Numbered from the stretch's first letter, positions 31,105-44,117 are shown. The stretch is 64,000 nucleotides of DNA from Thinopyrum elongatum (GCA_011799875.1 CM022303.1:69252870-69316869); one strand, 5' to 3'. A program made the numbers and translations. The notes: a model not told the origin generated them from the sequence alone.

Positions 31105-33400
31105 TAATCTGATCCACAGAATCACACATACTTAAGGCCGTACATGTTAATACTGAAGAAAAATATACATGATTTCAGATTATATCAGTAACAACTTCTC
31201 CTATAATTTATTCAATGGTAACATGCCACACTGATCAAGTATAGTTGTCACATCAGAATACTTCAAACCGGAAACGAGTTTAGTAGGGAGAAAATAGGCA
31301 GGAAAAAACCGTCGTCGTGGTATGCCAGCTGAACCTGACAATTGTGACCCGCTGGTTATAACGCACACAAAATATTAAACAGGGTAAATTGTGGCAACAC
31401 TTTTACTAAATGGGGTAAAACGGATGAATTTCTGCTAAATGAGGTAATTAGTGTAAAAAATGTCAAAATAGGGGGTAAAAACCGGAATTCACTCTAATAC
31501 TAATGCAAAAGAATGTTTTGCGTACATTTATTCCTTCAGAATTTAAGACATTATATATGTCTTTGCATCAAACATTTCCTAAGGCATACATTAGGAGAAC
31601 AACTATAATTTTTGCAATTGACTTTTTGTTTTTGCAAATCGAATTATAAGTCAAACATGAATTATGAAGTGTCGTACTCAATATGACTATCCGTATTTAT
31701 TTGTGAATCACAAGGTAATGGTGCCATCTACTGCACAGTTTGCAGATTATCCACCAATACTGTGAGGTCTACGTCTTGCTACTTTGACAAGATGACTACC
31801 TTTAACGTGCTCTTCCGAATATTAATATTAGATGTGACTACCTCAATATATCATAAGGTAATATTGGCATCTACTGCAAAATTTTGCAGACTATCCACTA
31901 TTACTGCAAGGTCTACATCATGTCACTTTGACATATGATTACCTTCAAAGTGATTTCATACATTTAGCATAACATAAGGTAATAGAATTATGAACATCTA
32001 CTGACAAAAGTCAGACTATGTTTTCTATTACTGTGAGATCTACACCATATTGGTGATTATCTTCAAAGTGTTATCCTATAAATTGAGGTCTACACGTATG
32101 GTTATAAAGCATCAGCGATTTCAAAATTTGCTCCTTTGAAGCAATTGTTGTTGTTCACTAAAATGATTCACTATCATAGTAAATTCATGCATGATCATTA
32201 AATGTTGAATGGTATTATCTACCAATATCAATTATTCAAGCTTCATTTTCTTGAATAAGTTGTAGAGAATTACGCAAATATATGCATACCCAGTGATTCT
32301 AAAGTTGCATATTTCCTCAAGAATAAAGTCCAGAATGTTAGCAATGGCTTCATCACATGCGTTGTATTGAAGGATACACCCAGGTTCACCAAGGATGACC
32401 TTGGCCAAGATTGTTCTCAAATAAATCATTCTATCCGTACACATCGCTTACTCCTAGAAGTAAATTAAATAAATGCATGAGCCTTTTTCATGTAACACAT
32501 GGATGGCATTTCCAAATGCAAATTCATGTTAGGTGGGAGTGTTTATTTTAAGATGATTTATGACATCAGTCATTGTACCCATCTATGGCATTGTGGCACT
32601 ATAACTCCACCTTCGGAAAATGTATCATGGCTATTCTCTTAATAGCTAAGTATGTTCATATGCATTTTATATGTCACCAACTTCACTTAGTTCTTAAACT
32701 AAGTACATAATAGATGAATATTTATTTACTTTGAATATTTCCCTTAAGAGATGCATGTTGCCATGAGCACATCACGAATGATCACCCATTCGTTTTTCAA
32801 GACCTCAAGTCTACCACAGCTCACAATCCCGTGATCAAATATTTTCATATGCAGATCCGGTTGAAAATTCCTTATACACTTTACCACCTATTAAGATGGC
32901 ACTACCATTTATATGATGAAGAAACATGGAATTTCTTAAATTCATCAGATTCACCCAACGGGTGCTATACCATTATTTGAAATTCTTGCTAGTACCGAGA
33001 ATACTATGCAAGTTAGTGGTAACAAAATAGAACCATGAGGAATTCGAAGTAAAGTGGAGGCTAATACACAACCAAAGATAGAATTATCTCTTAATAGGAA
33101 TCGGTCGTTTTAAAATGATCAAAAGTCAACTCTCAAGTTTATCAAATGTGTGGTTATATAAATATTGTACCTATGATTACCAAACACTCAAACATAAGGT
33201 CGAACCACACCACAAATTAATTAAAAGGCCAATAAGTTCAATGGGATAAATTTGAAAATTTGCAAATAACAACCAGATTCTGGTAAAGGATTGTTCTCAG
33301 AATCTTCATCAGAAGGAGGACCAAAATCTAGTGTAGAAAATGGAGGATGAACTCATTTGCACTCAAGAATACCGGAGACCGTAGGTAATCTCCTAATTAT
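31105..33400. other. AT-rich DNA, probable 5' part of an old copia element
   Basis: No open frame of interest is seen. Similar motifs recur every 110-180 bp (TAATGGTGCCATCTACTGC, TATCCACYAWTACTG and GGTCTAC near 31720-32045), perhaps a degenerate repeat. It leads without a visible border into the decayed copia coding region, so the 5' LTR is either here and unrecognisable or lost in the gap. Confidence 0.35.
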
Positions 33401-33489
33401 CCCAACATATTATTAGCCTATACTTGCACTACTACATGTAGTAAAATGTCAAATATCATACCCCTTGGATACACTATCCGATAAATTTA

Positions 33490-36260
33490 AATGTATGTTT
33501 CAATTCATACTCAATATTGTTGCGTACACAATGATTTTCTAAGTATTAATGAATTAAATATTAGACTTGATAGCCTTAACCATCCTGGTTTGGGGATGAT
33601 TAGAAAATTATCTGACAATTTTGTTGGTCACAACTTAACAAGTTGCAAAATATTCCCCATATCATCAGATTATATGTGCACTACATGTGCCATAGGGGAA
33701 ATCTGTTTTAAGGAACTCTGACCTTAAAATTCTAAATGAGCCAATTATTCTTTCTTGAACACATTCAAAAGATATATGTGGAATGTTGAACCATTATCTG
33801 GGGTAATTTAGATACTTCATGGTACTCACATACACATTCATAAAATGTTTTTAAGTGTGTCTCTTATCACACACAACCATGATCTTACCCGATAAATTGC
33901 TTAACTTATCAAAGTAGGAGCAAATTCTCCTGAACAAAGGATAAACCCATTCGAATGGACAATGTCGTTGAACTCATTTCACGAGAATTTTCTGATTGCA
34001 TTCAGTACCCTATGTACATACCGAGAATGGTTTAACTAAATTTCTTATCAAAGGTAGTCAAATGAATTACATGACCACATTTAAAGAATGGTAAATTTAC
34101 CAGCCTCTTGCTTGACACATATGGCCTTACACTTCGTAATTATGATCTAAATCATACCAACTGCATATCATACTACTTGCCCCTTGTAGTAACTACGTGG
34201 AAATCAACAAAGTATTTCCCATCTGCGATAATTCGGTTACATACTGATATCACCACTCCAGCGTACATCAATGGGTACTCACAGAAAATTAGGGATCTAT
34301 GTAAGGAATAACAATTTATCCATCAATCAAAATTATTCACAGCCCGTATGCTGATTGCATCAGCAATAAGATATTTTCCGACATTAGGGGGAGATAAGTA
34401 CCACAAAGAATGCCGAGAAATAAATTAGAAATGTTATTGAAATTCAATCCTTATATCCACGTACTCAAAGAATCTGAACTAGAAGTTTAGAGAATCATAT
34501 ATTTGCAACACATTGCAAATCTGCCATATTCATTTACTGATAACAAGGTGTTACTAAATTCTGTATTCGTGCAGTAAAGTGTTAGAAAGAGTGGAGGTAC
34601 CTGATAAACCACTCTTCTTCCAAAATGAGAGCAAGAGGGGGACAAAATCTGACAAGACGAGATATAACTTCTCATATGCTTCCGCGGAAACAGAGTAAAT
34701 CAAATCCTCAACCAGTAAATGTAATTCAACATCAAATTGAAAGACACCTCACTGGATGCTCATAATCCAAAGCCCGACATAAATGTGCGCAAATGTTTTG
34801 GTTCCGGGACATCGAAACACCTTGACTCCATTTGTTGAAGGAAATCACAAGGAGTTAAAAAGGAACAAAAATTTTATCCACAAACTTCAGTGATTCCATC
34901 AGAATCATATAAACTAAAGACTACGTTTGTCGACATATATTTCTTCTCAATTTGCTAAAACCTTTTGGGCCCAGAACCAAAATCCATGGTAGAGTGCCTC
35001 TTGCACTCATATTGGTTCACATAAAAGGAAGCAAGTAATGAAGAATAGCACTCGATCAACAAATGAGTGGTATTTACTACAGTAATACATACTCCTCATA
35101 AGTATTTTCCGTATGGAATACTAAACACTTCTCATTCATAGATAAAGTCAATGAGGTGGTGAGAAAGCGAGGCTTGTAGCAAAGGGTTCACGCAGAGACC
35201 CAACATCGATTACGATGTAACATACCCTCTTGGTATAAGTGGAATTATGTTTCGATATATACTAAATATCATTGGCAATAAAAATAATAATATTATCCAT
35301 GCAGTTGATGGATGAAGTGGCTACATACTCATATGAGTCACTTATTTCAGAAATCTCTATTGAAGTCCCTGAAGGGCTTATACTTCCAAATCCAAAAGCA
35401 AATCGCAACAAATTTTGTGTAAAACTTCATAAGTCACTCTATGACTTGAAATAGTCGAAAATCATATGGTACTACCAACTAAATGAGTTCCTTCTTCAAA
35501 AGGATTACTTGAATAATGATGATTGTTTATGTGTTTTAATAAAGAAATCAGAAATTTGATTTTCTTACATCATCTCAGTGTATATCGATGATTTCATCAT
35601 TAATGTCTCTAAAGGACCTAAAAATACATAAAATCATCTCAAGACGGAAAATTTGGATTCAACCAAATTTAGCTTAAGCTTACAACTTGAGCATTCTCTC
35701 AAGAATACATATCAGTCTACATATATATCCAATACATATATGAGAAGTTCAATGTGGATATATCATACCAATAAAAGACATGTAATATGGTCATACTACC
35801 CCTGATAAGGTACAAATCCATTCATACCTAGGGCTGGTAATGAAGTGATATCAGGACCTGAAGTTCTATATCTCACTAATGTCAATGCACTCATATAATT
35901 GCAAACTACGTCAGGCCTGACACTATATTTGCTATCTTTGTTCAGAGTGCAACCCCTAACAAAAGGTATATGGCCGATATAAGAAATATTAGCTTATATC
36001 TCAAGCTTACAATAAATCTTGGATATTTCCATCAAGAAATATAAGATATGACCATGATATGATATAATGATATTGGCTCTTTCTTTGATCCCAACAATGC
36101 CATATCAATGACTGAATTTGCGGGAATAACCTTCTTATGGAAGTCATCTAAATGGGCTTTAATGGCTATTTCTAGTTATCATTCTGACATAATTGCTTTA
36201 TCTAAAAGCATTGCAAAATATGCATGGCTTAGCAGAATGATTAACCACATTCAAAATCAT
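33490..36260 (+). pseudogene. Decayed copia pol (pre-integrase, RT, RNase H remnants)
   Basis: Frame fragments in the right order on the + strand are: a pre-integrase-like piece (33548-33721) with LNHPGLGMIRK and CTTC; a reverse transcriptase piece (35312-35454) with ISIEVPEGL, NPKANRN and VKLHKSLYDLK; a short YIDDFI motif near 35583-35600; and an RNase H-like piece near 36180-36260 with ALSKSIAKYAWL. Stops and frameshifts separate them all. Even the conserved Gly of the SLYGLK motif is Asp here. Confidence 0.65.
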
Positions 36261-36559
36261 GTGGTTGAGATGCATTAGAATCACATAACTTCATTTATCA
36301 AGACGCTACCACTTGTGTTACTCAATACATACAGGTTATATGAAGAGCAATATCATAAAGCACATTGCTCGAAAATTACTTATCCTCGCAAATTATAGAA
36401 AGTGAGGAAACAATATCAAACAAAATATTGTGAAAATCCAACAGGTTATTCACAATGTCATGATCATGTCAACGAAATTGGTATGAGACATCCTCCGGAT
36501 TTCCAAAGTTCAGGGGGAGTAATCTCCCAAACTATAACTTGTTTACAATAATCAGAATG

Positions 36560-37080
36560 CATATATTGTACTCTTTTTCCCTTCATGAGTTTTTTCCCTA
36601 ATGGTTTCTCATAAAAGGTTTTTAATGAGACAATATGAACACAAGTGCCTATATATGTCATATCATTTTCTCCTTATATTTTCCCCACTGGGTTTTAAAG
36701 GAGTTTTCAATGGCATATCAGATCGCACTCTTTTCCCTGACGAGTTTTCTCTCAAAGTTTCTCATAATGGTTTTTAATGAGGCAATATCTTCTCAAAGAT
36801 CATATGTCATACATTCTATTTTCCCAATCGAGGTTTTTAAAGAAAGTACTCAAGACATATTAATTGTTCTCTAAACTCACCAATGAGTTTTCTCCTTCTT
36901 TAAAGGTTTTTCTCATATGAGTTATCTAGAGACAATAATCATTATATGTTGCATCATTTTCTCCTTATTATTTTTCCCACTGGGTTTAAAGGAGTTTTAG
37001 CAACATATCTGCACAATTCTCCTCACATTTTTCCCACAGGGTGTTTGGAGGAGACATTCAAGATTATTCAAAGAATTTGT
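36560..37080 (+). repeat. Degenerate repeats in the 3' tail of the old copia
   Basis: Units with a TTTTCCCACTGGGTTT core, an AAAGGAGTTTT block and a TTTTTAATGAGRCAATAT block recur irregularly at about 36580, 36680, 36735, 36820, 36890, 36968 and 37027. Such modular repeats before the polypurine tract are seen in several grass copia families. The region is not coding. Confidence 0.55.
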
Positions 37081-37387
37081 CAAGATGATGGATATACCCA
37101 AGAAGAGGCGTTGTACAAGGGGGAGTGTTAAGAATCGAATAGTTGCTTATTAATTAAGCTAATTAGGATTAAGTTAATTGTTAGATAGGTTGCTTGGTTC
37201 TCAAGCAACCATGTACTTCCTTGGCTCTCAAGGCAACTATGTAATTCCTTGGCTCTCAAGTAACTATGTGTTTACTTGACCGCCAAGCACCATGTGTACT
37301 TCCACCTGGGTATAAATACCCCACTTCTATCATCAATAAAGACGAATGGATCATCTTTCATTCATCTCTCTTGGTCTTTACTTTTCA

Positions 37388-39048
37388 CTCGAAACATAAA
37401 GAAAAGAAAAAAAAAACCCACCCAATCCATCCATCTCTCTCTCACTTCTTCCTCGATCTCTCTCTCAACTCTCCTGCCCGATCCCCTCTGTCTCCGCCGC
37501 CGGCGCCGCCACTCGGTTCCGGCCACTGCCGGCATGCTTCGCCACCGTACTCGCCACCTACAGCTCCCCCTCGAGCTGATCTACCTTCTCCACCCCCCTC
37601 GATTTGCTTATCCTCCCTTCTCTCATGCGCGAGTCCCCCTCTACCTACGCGACTCCATGCCACCGCCGCCGCCCACACCGGCCGGTTCTGGCGATTTCCA
37701 CTGGTGCGCAGCAGGCTTCCGCGCTCCCCTTGCATCGGGCCTTCATCCAGTCTGGCCAGATCCACCGGACACGGCCCCTACCCTAACCCACGGCTAGGGT
37801 TTTGGCGGCTCCAACGTCGGCATGGCCCAAGTAGGTCCACCCTCTCCATCCTCGCCGGGATCCACAGCAACTGCCAGCCCAACCTTCCCTCCTCACCCTA
37901 CCTCACCTTATTTTTCAGTCCCTTGCTGCAAGTCACCCATCACGCGGATGGGTCGAAGCGCTGGATCTCGGGACAGGGCGGCGCGAAGGCCTTCCTCCCA
38001 TAGGATTCCGAGCTCGATGATCCTAGCGGCCGCCGTCCTTGTCCCGCTCGAGGAGGAGGGGCGCACCTAGCCGGCCACCAATGGCCTGTTCTGCTCCTCG
38101 TCTTCCTCCACTGCCTGAACCACCACGCCTTCAACAGCGGCTGCTGCAGCATCGACCGGTGATCCTTCCTTCCTCCAGTCTTTGTTTGCAGTTAGCCTTT
38201 TAGGGCCAATCCAATCCAATGTGCTAGTTTAGTTTGCCATGGTTTGGTGACACTCCAATCTGAACATGTCCTTGCAGCTTGGAGTGCTTTGGGTTTCAGT
38301 TAACCCGTGCGTACTTGTATCGAACAGAAAAAAGAAGAAGAGATCAATTCGGTTTCAGAGAGAGAGAGAGAGAGAGAAGTGGATGGTTCAGTCATTTATA
38401 TATACATGTATTATATATTGGGCTGCAGCATGAATGAATATGCCATGTTCAGCTTCAAGAATTTATGAATCGAAATATTTGGTGAGATTTAATTAAAAGG
38501 AAGATTTTACAAGCTCTAGACAGTAGCAATAACTAAAAATCAATTTGGTCTGCATCTTTCCTATTTTCTAGAAACCGAGGGTTAGCTAGGTTTGATACGT
38601 TTATTCATAGAAAATGAGAGTAATTCAGTATATGTTTTCCTGTTTTCATTCAGAGTGATGGTAAATTCTTAATGTTCTTTCGTTTTGGCTTATTCAGAGA
38701 ACATAGCTAGATTCTTGTCTTGTGCCTTACTGAAACCCATTTGAGGCAATTAACCTCTTAAACTTGTTGTTTCTAATTACTTATAGATATGCATGTATGG
38801 TCTCTCAAACTTTTTGCTACTAATTACTGAATAAGTACTTTTATTTGTAGTCCTTGGCAATGCTTGTGAATCTTCTGCCCTGTGTAATGCGAGACTTTTT
38901 CTTCATATTAAAGTAATATGCCCCTCAGAGAGAAGATATTTATATCAAATGATTCTAATTATTTACAAGTAATGAACTACTTCCACATTTGTTCATTACA
39001 ATAATTATTCTAGTTATATGCCCCTCGGAGAGATGAAAGGTTAAAAGC
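37388..39048. other. GC-rich then AT-rich host DNA, possible gene 5' end
   Basis: Positions 37430-38160 are GC-rich and begin with CT-rich DNA typical of a grass 5' leader. Several open frames overlap, none recognised; one exon-like end (CTGAACCACCACGCCTTC) lies near 38115. The following 38160-39048 is intron-like, AT-rich DNA with a (GA)8 run near 38358-38376. I cannot support a specific gene. Confidence 0.3.
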
Positions 39049-39112
39049 TACTCCCTTCGTCCCATAATGTAGGACGTCAAAAAACATCTTACATTATGGG
39101 ACGGAGGGAGTA
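39049..39112. mobile_element. Stowaway-type MITE, 64 bp, abutting the CACTA insertion
   Basis: TACTCCCTTCGTCCCATAAT and the mirrored ATTATGGGACGGAGGGAGTA form nearly complete inverted repeats with TA at both ends. The CACTA element begins at the very next base, and its GTA target duplication consists of the last three bases of this MITE. Confidence 0.85.
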
Positions 39113-39325
39113 CACTAGTAGAAAAAGGCCCATTTGTTCCGGTTCATAAGGCCCATTTGTCCCGGTTCGGGAACCGGGACTAAAGGGTCGGTACTAAAGC
39201 CCAACACTTTTAGTCCCGGTTCGCTTACGAACCGGGACAAATGTGGCTCCACGTGGCCACTGCGGCGAGCCCAGGCAGGAGGGCCTTTAGTCCCGGTTGG
39301 TAACACCAACCGGGACCAAAGAGCA
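39113..39325. repeat. Left terminus and subterminal palindromes of the CACTA element
   Basis: Units built on GGTCCCGGTTNG face each other around short loops. One hairpin is at about 39212-39238 (arms GTCCCGGTTCG/CGAACCGGGAC) and another at about 39284-39320 (arms TCCCGGTTGGT/ACCAACCGGGA). Such repeats normally bind transposase and can be transcribed into small-RNA hairpins. Confidence 0.85.
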
Positions 39326-39694
39326 TCCACGCGTCATCAGCTCAGGAGCTGGGGTTTTTGTTTTTTTTTGAAAGGGGGGGGGGGGATTGGTGGTTTTGTA
39401 GGGTTAATTTAGGGGTTTCATATATTGTGTTAGCTAGCTAATAGAGAGAAGTGTCCTCTCTTATCTCCGTGCTTGGTCGATGCTACGTACTATACGTATA
39501 GAGAGGACTCGACATGCTAGCTAGTAAGCAAATGAAGAAAACCATTAAGTACACAAGATCATCATGAACATATACAGAGAGAAGTGATCGACCTCCTCCT
39601 TCTCCGAGAGATTGGTCGAACAACAAGTTTTCGTATATCTATCCGAGGCTACTAGCTACATATATACAATATAAGATCTCTTACAATCCCTAAC

Positions 39695-40658
39695 ATCTGA
39701 TGTCAAGTTCCACATGGTATTCTCCGGCTGGATTGATCACGTGGTCAAGAAAGAATCCCACCAATTCCTCTTGAATTGCTTTTATGCGATCTTGTGGTAG
39801 GAGTTCATCCCGCATCTGCCAAATCTAATTTGAAGAAGGGAGTCAATACATATATATGAATGAAACTCAACACAAATGATGGTAATAAAATAAAATTGTG
39901 AATATTATTGCTTACGCACTTCATATTGTTTTTCAGAGCAGCCCCGCTTAAAGGTCGTCGCGTTGTAGATGTACTCGCAAACGTAGTATCCACAAAAATT
40001 ATTCCCGCCTTCCTGCCACAACCACTTTACGAGAAATAGAGGTCAATCAAACTGATAATCAAGCATTATAAATGGTATTGATGAAACTAGCTAGAATCAA
40101 TGGGAGATGCGCGGAACTAGCTAGTAGTACTTACTTTCGGGTGTGTAAATCGCAGCTCCCCCGGCAGTCCCGGAGCTTCTGCGGTGAACACTTTCCAAAC
40201 CCTGCGAGACAAAGAAAATAATTACTTGATATCAGGAAATGAACAAAGTTGCCGATATGGTGCGATAATGATCGATTGAACTTACTTCTGGAGCATTTGA
40301 GTCTTGGCCGCATACTCCTTGGGATCTTTTCGTCTTGAGTCTAAGACGGTTACTAGTCCCTGCTCAAGCTTAATCTCTAGGAGAATAAAGTGGAAGCTGC
40401 GCACGCATGCATAACTCATCAATTACATTACTATAACCTCGAGTAATAATGGAAACCGAATATGAAGAAGATAGTAACACTCACTTGAAGTTGTAAGGAA
40501 AGAGTATTTTATCTTTGTTTTGATTTTTAGGCAACGATTGTAGCAAGTTGGCCTCGGTTTCTTTCGCATTATATTTAACCGTCCATTCATCTATGAGATT
40601 TGTGTTAATGAACCCAATATCATAGATTTGTGCATTTGTGCATTCGACGATCTTCAAT
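39695..40658 (-). pseudogene. CACTA second gene, C-terminal exons: Ulp1/C48-like protease domain
   Basis: Exons continue the frame at 40749-42088. The first runs 40658-40485 (acceptor GCAG at 40662-40659, donor GTGAGT at 40484-40479) and includes YDIGFINTNLI. Later pieces lie near 40400-40285 (FHFILLEI and TVLDSRRKDPKEYA), 40204-40135, 40025-39915 (NNFCGYYVCEYIYNATT) and 39830-39695 (to a TAG/TGA-bounded end). His in FHFILLEI, Asp in VLDS and Cys in NNFCGYYVC fit the His-Asp-Cys triad of Ulp1-type (C48) SUMO proteases, often carried by plant DNA transposons. Exon borders after the first are approximate. No internal stop was noticed in these exons, but the gene as a whole is broken upstream. 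Confidence 0.65.
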
Positions 40659-40748
40659 CTGCATAATATAGTGAGGATAATTATATATACATGCAATGAA
40701 AGAGCTAAGCTATATATAGAGACTTAATTACAGAAGTATAGTACTTAC

Positions 40749-42088
40749 AGACAGTAGCAAGTGATGATTATTTTATCGAGGTCCTTTTGATTGTAAAACT
40801 GGAAGAACTCCTCGAATGGAATAGACAACAGATCAATTCCAACGAGGTCATGCTCCTCTTTAACTCTCAGCGTCAAAATATCCTTCCCAGACTTGCAGGT
40901 GTCCATGTACCACTTATGGAATCTTCGCATCATCGTTGTTAGAGGAGGATCACCAGGTCTGACGAGAGGCTTCCCGTACAGGTATTTGTGTTCGTCCACC
41001 TCCATTGTATCAAAATGTGCATCGTCGGGCAGGTAATCACCAGGATTGGTACCGGGCAACATCCCCGGCAGATTTGCGACGATATCGCTAGACACCTTGA
41101 GCGGGGGGCACGATTGGTTTGCCTGTTCACCGAGCTGGGGAATTTTGTTCCCACCTCTTCGTTCTTGTAACCTTTTGTCACTTGAAGTAGTTCCCGACCG
41201 GCGCGCTCCTTCCACTGCCTTTTTAGGAGCACGGACATGGTTGTCATCCGGCGGAGGCGGTGGTGGTCGCTTCAGGTTCTCCAAAGTGCGCTTCAATTTC
41301 ACCGGATCTATCTTCTCCTCCGGAGGTGGATTTTTCTTTGCAAAAAAGTCCTTCACTTGGGCTTGAGAGATCTGCGCATTTTCGTCCTCGGTCATCTCGT
41401 ATGGTAACTTCTGTAGAGGCTTGAGAGATGGACCGAATATGTATTGCCTCCCGCCTCTGGCTGTACTGCTAGACGCCGGAGCAGCCGGAGCGGCTGCGGC
41501 TATCTTCCTTCGTTGCTTACGAGGCGGAGAAGGAGGCGGAGTGCTACGATGCACCGGAGCAGCTGGAGCGGCGGCGGCTGTCTTCTGCTGTTGCTGACAA
41601 GGCGGAGGAGGAGGCGGGCTGCTCGGACGTGCCGGCGCAGTCGGAGAAGGAGGCGGAGTGCCGCCACGCGCCGGAGCAGCCGGAGAAGGAGGCAGACTAC
41701 CCTGATCACTCGCCGGAGGAGGAGGCGGAGTGCCCTGGTCGCCGGAGGAGGAGGAGGAGGCGTCCAGTTCGGAAGGTTGATGAGCTCCTTCTGCCATAGA
41801 CATGGAGTCTTCAGAGCAAGACCCAGCTGAGTCTCCCCTTCACCGGTAGGGTGGTCAAGCTCGAGCTCCTCAAATCCCTCCGTTATTTCATCGACCATCA
41901 CAACAACATAGCCTTGTGGAATCGGAAGGCAGTGAAAAGTTGCACCGGGTTGAGGAGGTGCAACAGAGCCGACAGCCGCCTTGACTTTCAGGTGCTGCCA
42001 TTGCGTCATAAGGTGGCAATCTTGAGCCTCCGTGATAGCATCCACGGGGTAGCTGGGAGCCGTGAAGTCAGGCTGCTGAAGGAGCTCG
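40749..42088 (-). pseudogene. CACTA second gene, central exon (Pro-rich linker), 3' of the copia insertion
   Basis: This resumes at the codon interrupted by the copia (ELLQQPDFTAPSYPVDAI from 42088). It continues through a region with CLPIPQGYVVVMVDEI, a long Pro/Ala/Ser-rich linker (about 41760-41420), then QYIFGPSLKPLQKLPYEM, and ends with IPFEEFFQFYNQKDLDKI before a donor GTAAGT at 40748-40743. The frame changes once in the (GGA)n-coded Pro/Ser repeat near 41745, probably by slippage. Low-complexity antisense frames over the same repeat are not genes. Confidence 0.7.
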
Positions 42089-44117
42089 TGTAGGGTAACG
42101 CAGCAGAAAACAAAAATTTTCCGACCTACGCACCAGCCTAGGACCACTATGGAGACTGCATACAAGGTTTGATCATTTTCGTTACCGACTCGTAGCGCAG
42201 CGAAAGTAGAGTCGATGACGATCGGTGGTGCAGATCCCCGCAGCTAGGATTTACAACCTCCCAACCGCGAGGATGTATACCCTCGTCTTCCCTTCGGACA
42301 GCCCTCCGGGAGGCGGTTGAATAGTCCCCTGGACGGTGTCGCGGACAGCCCTTCGGGAGGACCTTCGAAACTCGAACGGTCACTCGGATAGCCCTTCGGG
42401 AGGACTCACAGAACTCGGACCGTCACTTGGACAGCCCTTCGGGAGGCACTCACGAACAGCCCCTCGGGCACTAAGATCGAAACTACGACCTCTCTACAGA
42501 GTTGCACACATACGGTGTCAACTATCCGGCAGGGCTTCGCCGTCCAGAACTAGTTCCCACCGGAACCCAGACAGCCTTTCGGCTCTACGAAACTCTTTTC
42601 GTGGGAGGGAGAGAGAAGCCAGATCATTGCATGGCACTTGTATGTGAGAAGGAGTGAGTCTTTAGGCAGCCCCCTCCACCCCTATTTATAGGCCAAGCCC
42701 AAGGGTGGCTTCTCCAAGAAGCCAAGGGGAAAAATACCAAAGGACCCTCAAGGTGGCTTCTCCAAGAAGCCACCCAAAAAGCACTTTCACTATTCACGAC
42801 GACATTTTTCAGCGTCCGTTCAAACTGAAAATATTTATGTGGGCTTAGAACATTTCCAGTACCCACTAAAATAATTTTCAACGCGTTCTGGAACAATTCC
42901 AGTTTAGTGATTTCATCTGCGAAAAGCATCTGAAGCGGTTCCGGCAGCCCCGGAACATTTCCGGTTTTTCTTCCAGAAAATTCCCCGAAGTTTCCAGAAT
43001 GATTCTGGCATCCTCCAAGAATTATCAGGCATGTGCCGAAACCATTTTGACTTAATGGTATCCCCTGAAACAACTTTTCAGTTTCACCGGAACTCATCCG
43101 GTGACCTCTCTCTGCGGAACTTTTCCGCTGTCCGAAACTTTTCGGTGTCCGAAACTTTTTCGGTGATTTTCTCTCAGACTCCCTGTCTAGTATTCAGCAG
43201 ATAGATGACCCTTAAGCGTGTGACCCTATAGGTTCGGTGAAGTATAGACATGACCTGGAACCCCTTCCGATCAATGATCAACATCGGAGCCGTGGACACC
43301 CATATTGACCCCTATACCCACACGAATGAATATTCGAGTGAACCTCCAGTTGCCGTGTGCTATTCCTGTTGCTTCACGATATGTTACAAATACCCGAGGT
43401 TAGACATGTTGGCATCCCCGTGGATCAACAACCTGTCCACTATGCTAGTTACCCCGTTATCGGTATTGTTCTCTTTTCTCGTTACCGTGTTCCGGCATCC
43501 CCGTGATCAAATCACAAAGTGTCTGGCCAGATGATGATGGATACCGTAACACCGAGAGGGCCCAGAGATATCTCTCCATCGTCGGAGGAGCAAATCCCAA
43601 TCTTGAGCTATCAAGTTACTTGACATACTTTCCCATGAACCCGTAAGCCGCCGTAATAGCCATCCATTTACGGATGACGTTTAACAAACCCCAAAGTTCA
43701 TGAATCAAGCATGAAGAAACTCGATACTCTCATAGTCTGAGGAATCATGCAAACATTAACCATCTCTGTGTTATTAACCATTAACTCATGACGAATGTAT
43801 CTCATAGCATAACATCAATTCGGGTCGATTCAACACAAATGTCCTTCCTGACATTGTGCCCTCAAAGTTGCTGGCATAGACATGCCCATGATTGGAAAAA
43901 CATAATCATCATGCAACACTTGAGCTAGTCTTAGAGGCACGACTAGGAATACATTTTACCGTTTATTATACCACACGTGCACATGGGTTTTCCCCAGAGC
44001 CTTTATGGATATACGGGCTCGGGAACCATAGCAGTTATAGCATGGAATATAAACTTAATTATGAACAGGGAGATAATTAATAACATTTATTATTTCTTCT
44101 AGGGCATATCTCCTACA
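42089..44117 (-). repeat. 3' LTR of the nested copia
   Basis: This 2029-bp LTR ends TG...CA in either reading. On the minus strand it has a TATA box TATAAATAG (reverse of CTATTTATA, 42682-42690) and, 3' of that, an array of CCCTTCGGGAGG hairpin units (42300-42470) in what should be the transcribed leader region. Confidence 0.9.
42295..42475. repeat. Array of CCCTTCGGGAGG hairpin units within the LTR
   Basis: Units with a GGACAGCCCTTCGGGAGG core occur near 42298, 42342, 42388, 42431 and 42456, separated by 25-46 bp and a repeated CTCRGACCGTCACTYGGA spacer. Each core is a short inverted repeat (CCCTTCGGG) with a TTCG-type loop that would be very stable in RNA. The array is present again in the other LTR (49595-49775). 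Confidence 0.8.

Larger units (their letters stand above)
33401..37387 (+). mobile_element. Old, decayed copia retrotransposon with 3' LTR
   Basis: On the + strand a decayed pol region is followed by a repeat-rich tail (36560-37080), a polypurine tract AAGGGGGAG (37117-37125) and an LTR starting TGTTAAGAAT at 37126. The LTR contains TATAAATA (37312-37319) and AATAAA (37335-37340). Its end is estimated near 37387 from composition only. Every frame has many stops, so this insertion is much older than the copia at 20781-25680. No 5' LTR was found. Confidence 0.7.

Noticed and set aside
30704..31129. Minus-strand frame running through the N block
   Set aside because: It spans the assembly gap, so continuity is unknown.
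37266..38003. + strand frame of 245 codons after the old copia LTR
   Set aside because: It starts inside the retroelement LTR and is Pro/Ser-rich, with three overlapping alternative frames. I could not support a gene, so it is kept only as possible gene-like DNA.
42336..43534. Open frames repeated identically in both LTRs (for example 42624-43097 and 49924-50397)
   Set aside because: They are inside the LTRs of a retroelement and are duplicated only because the LTRs are; no protein motif.
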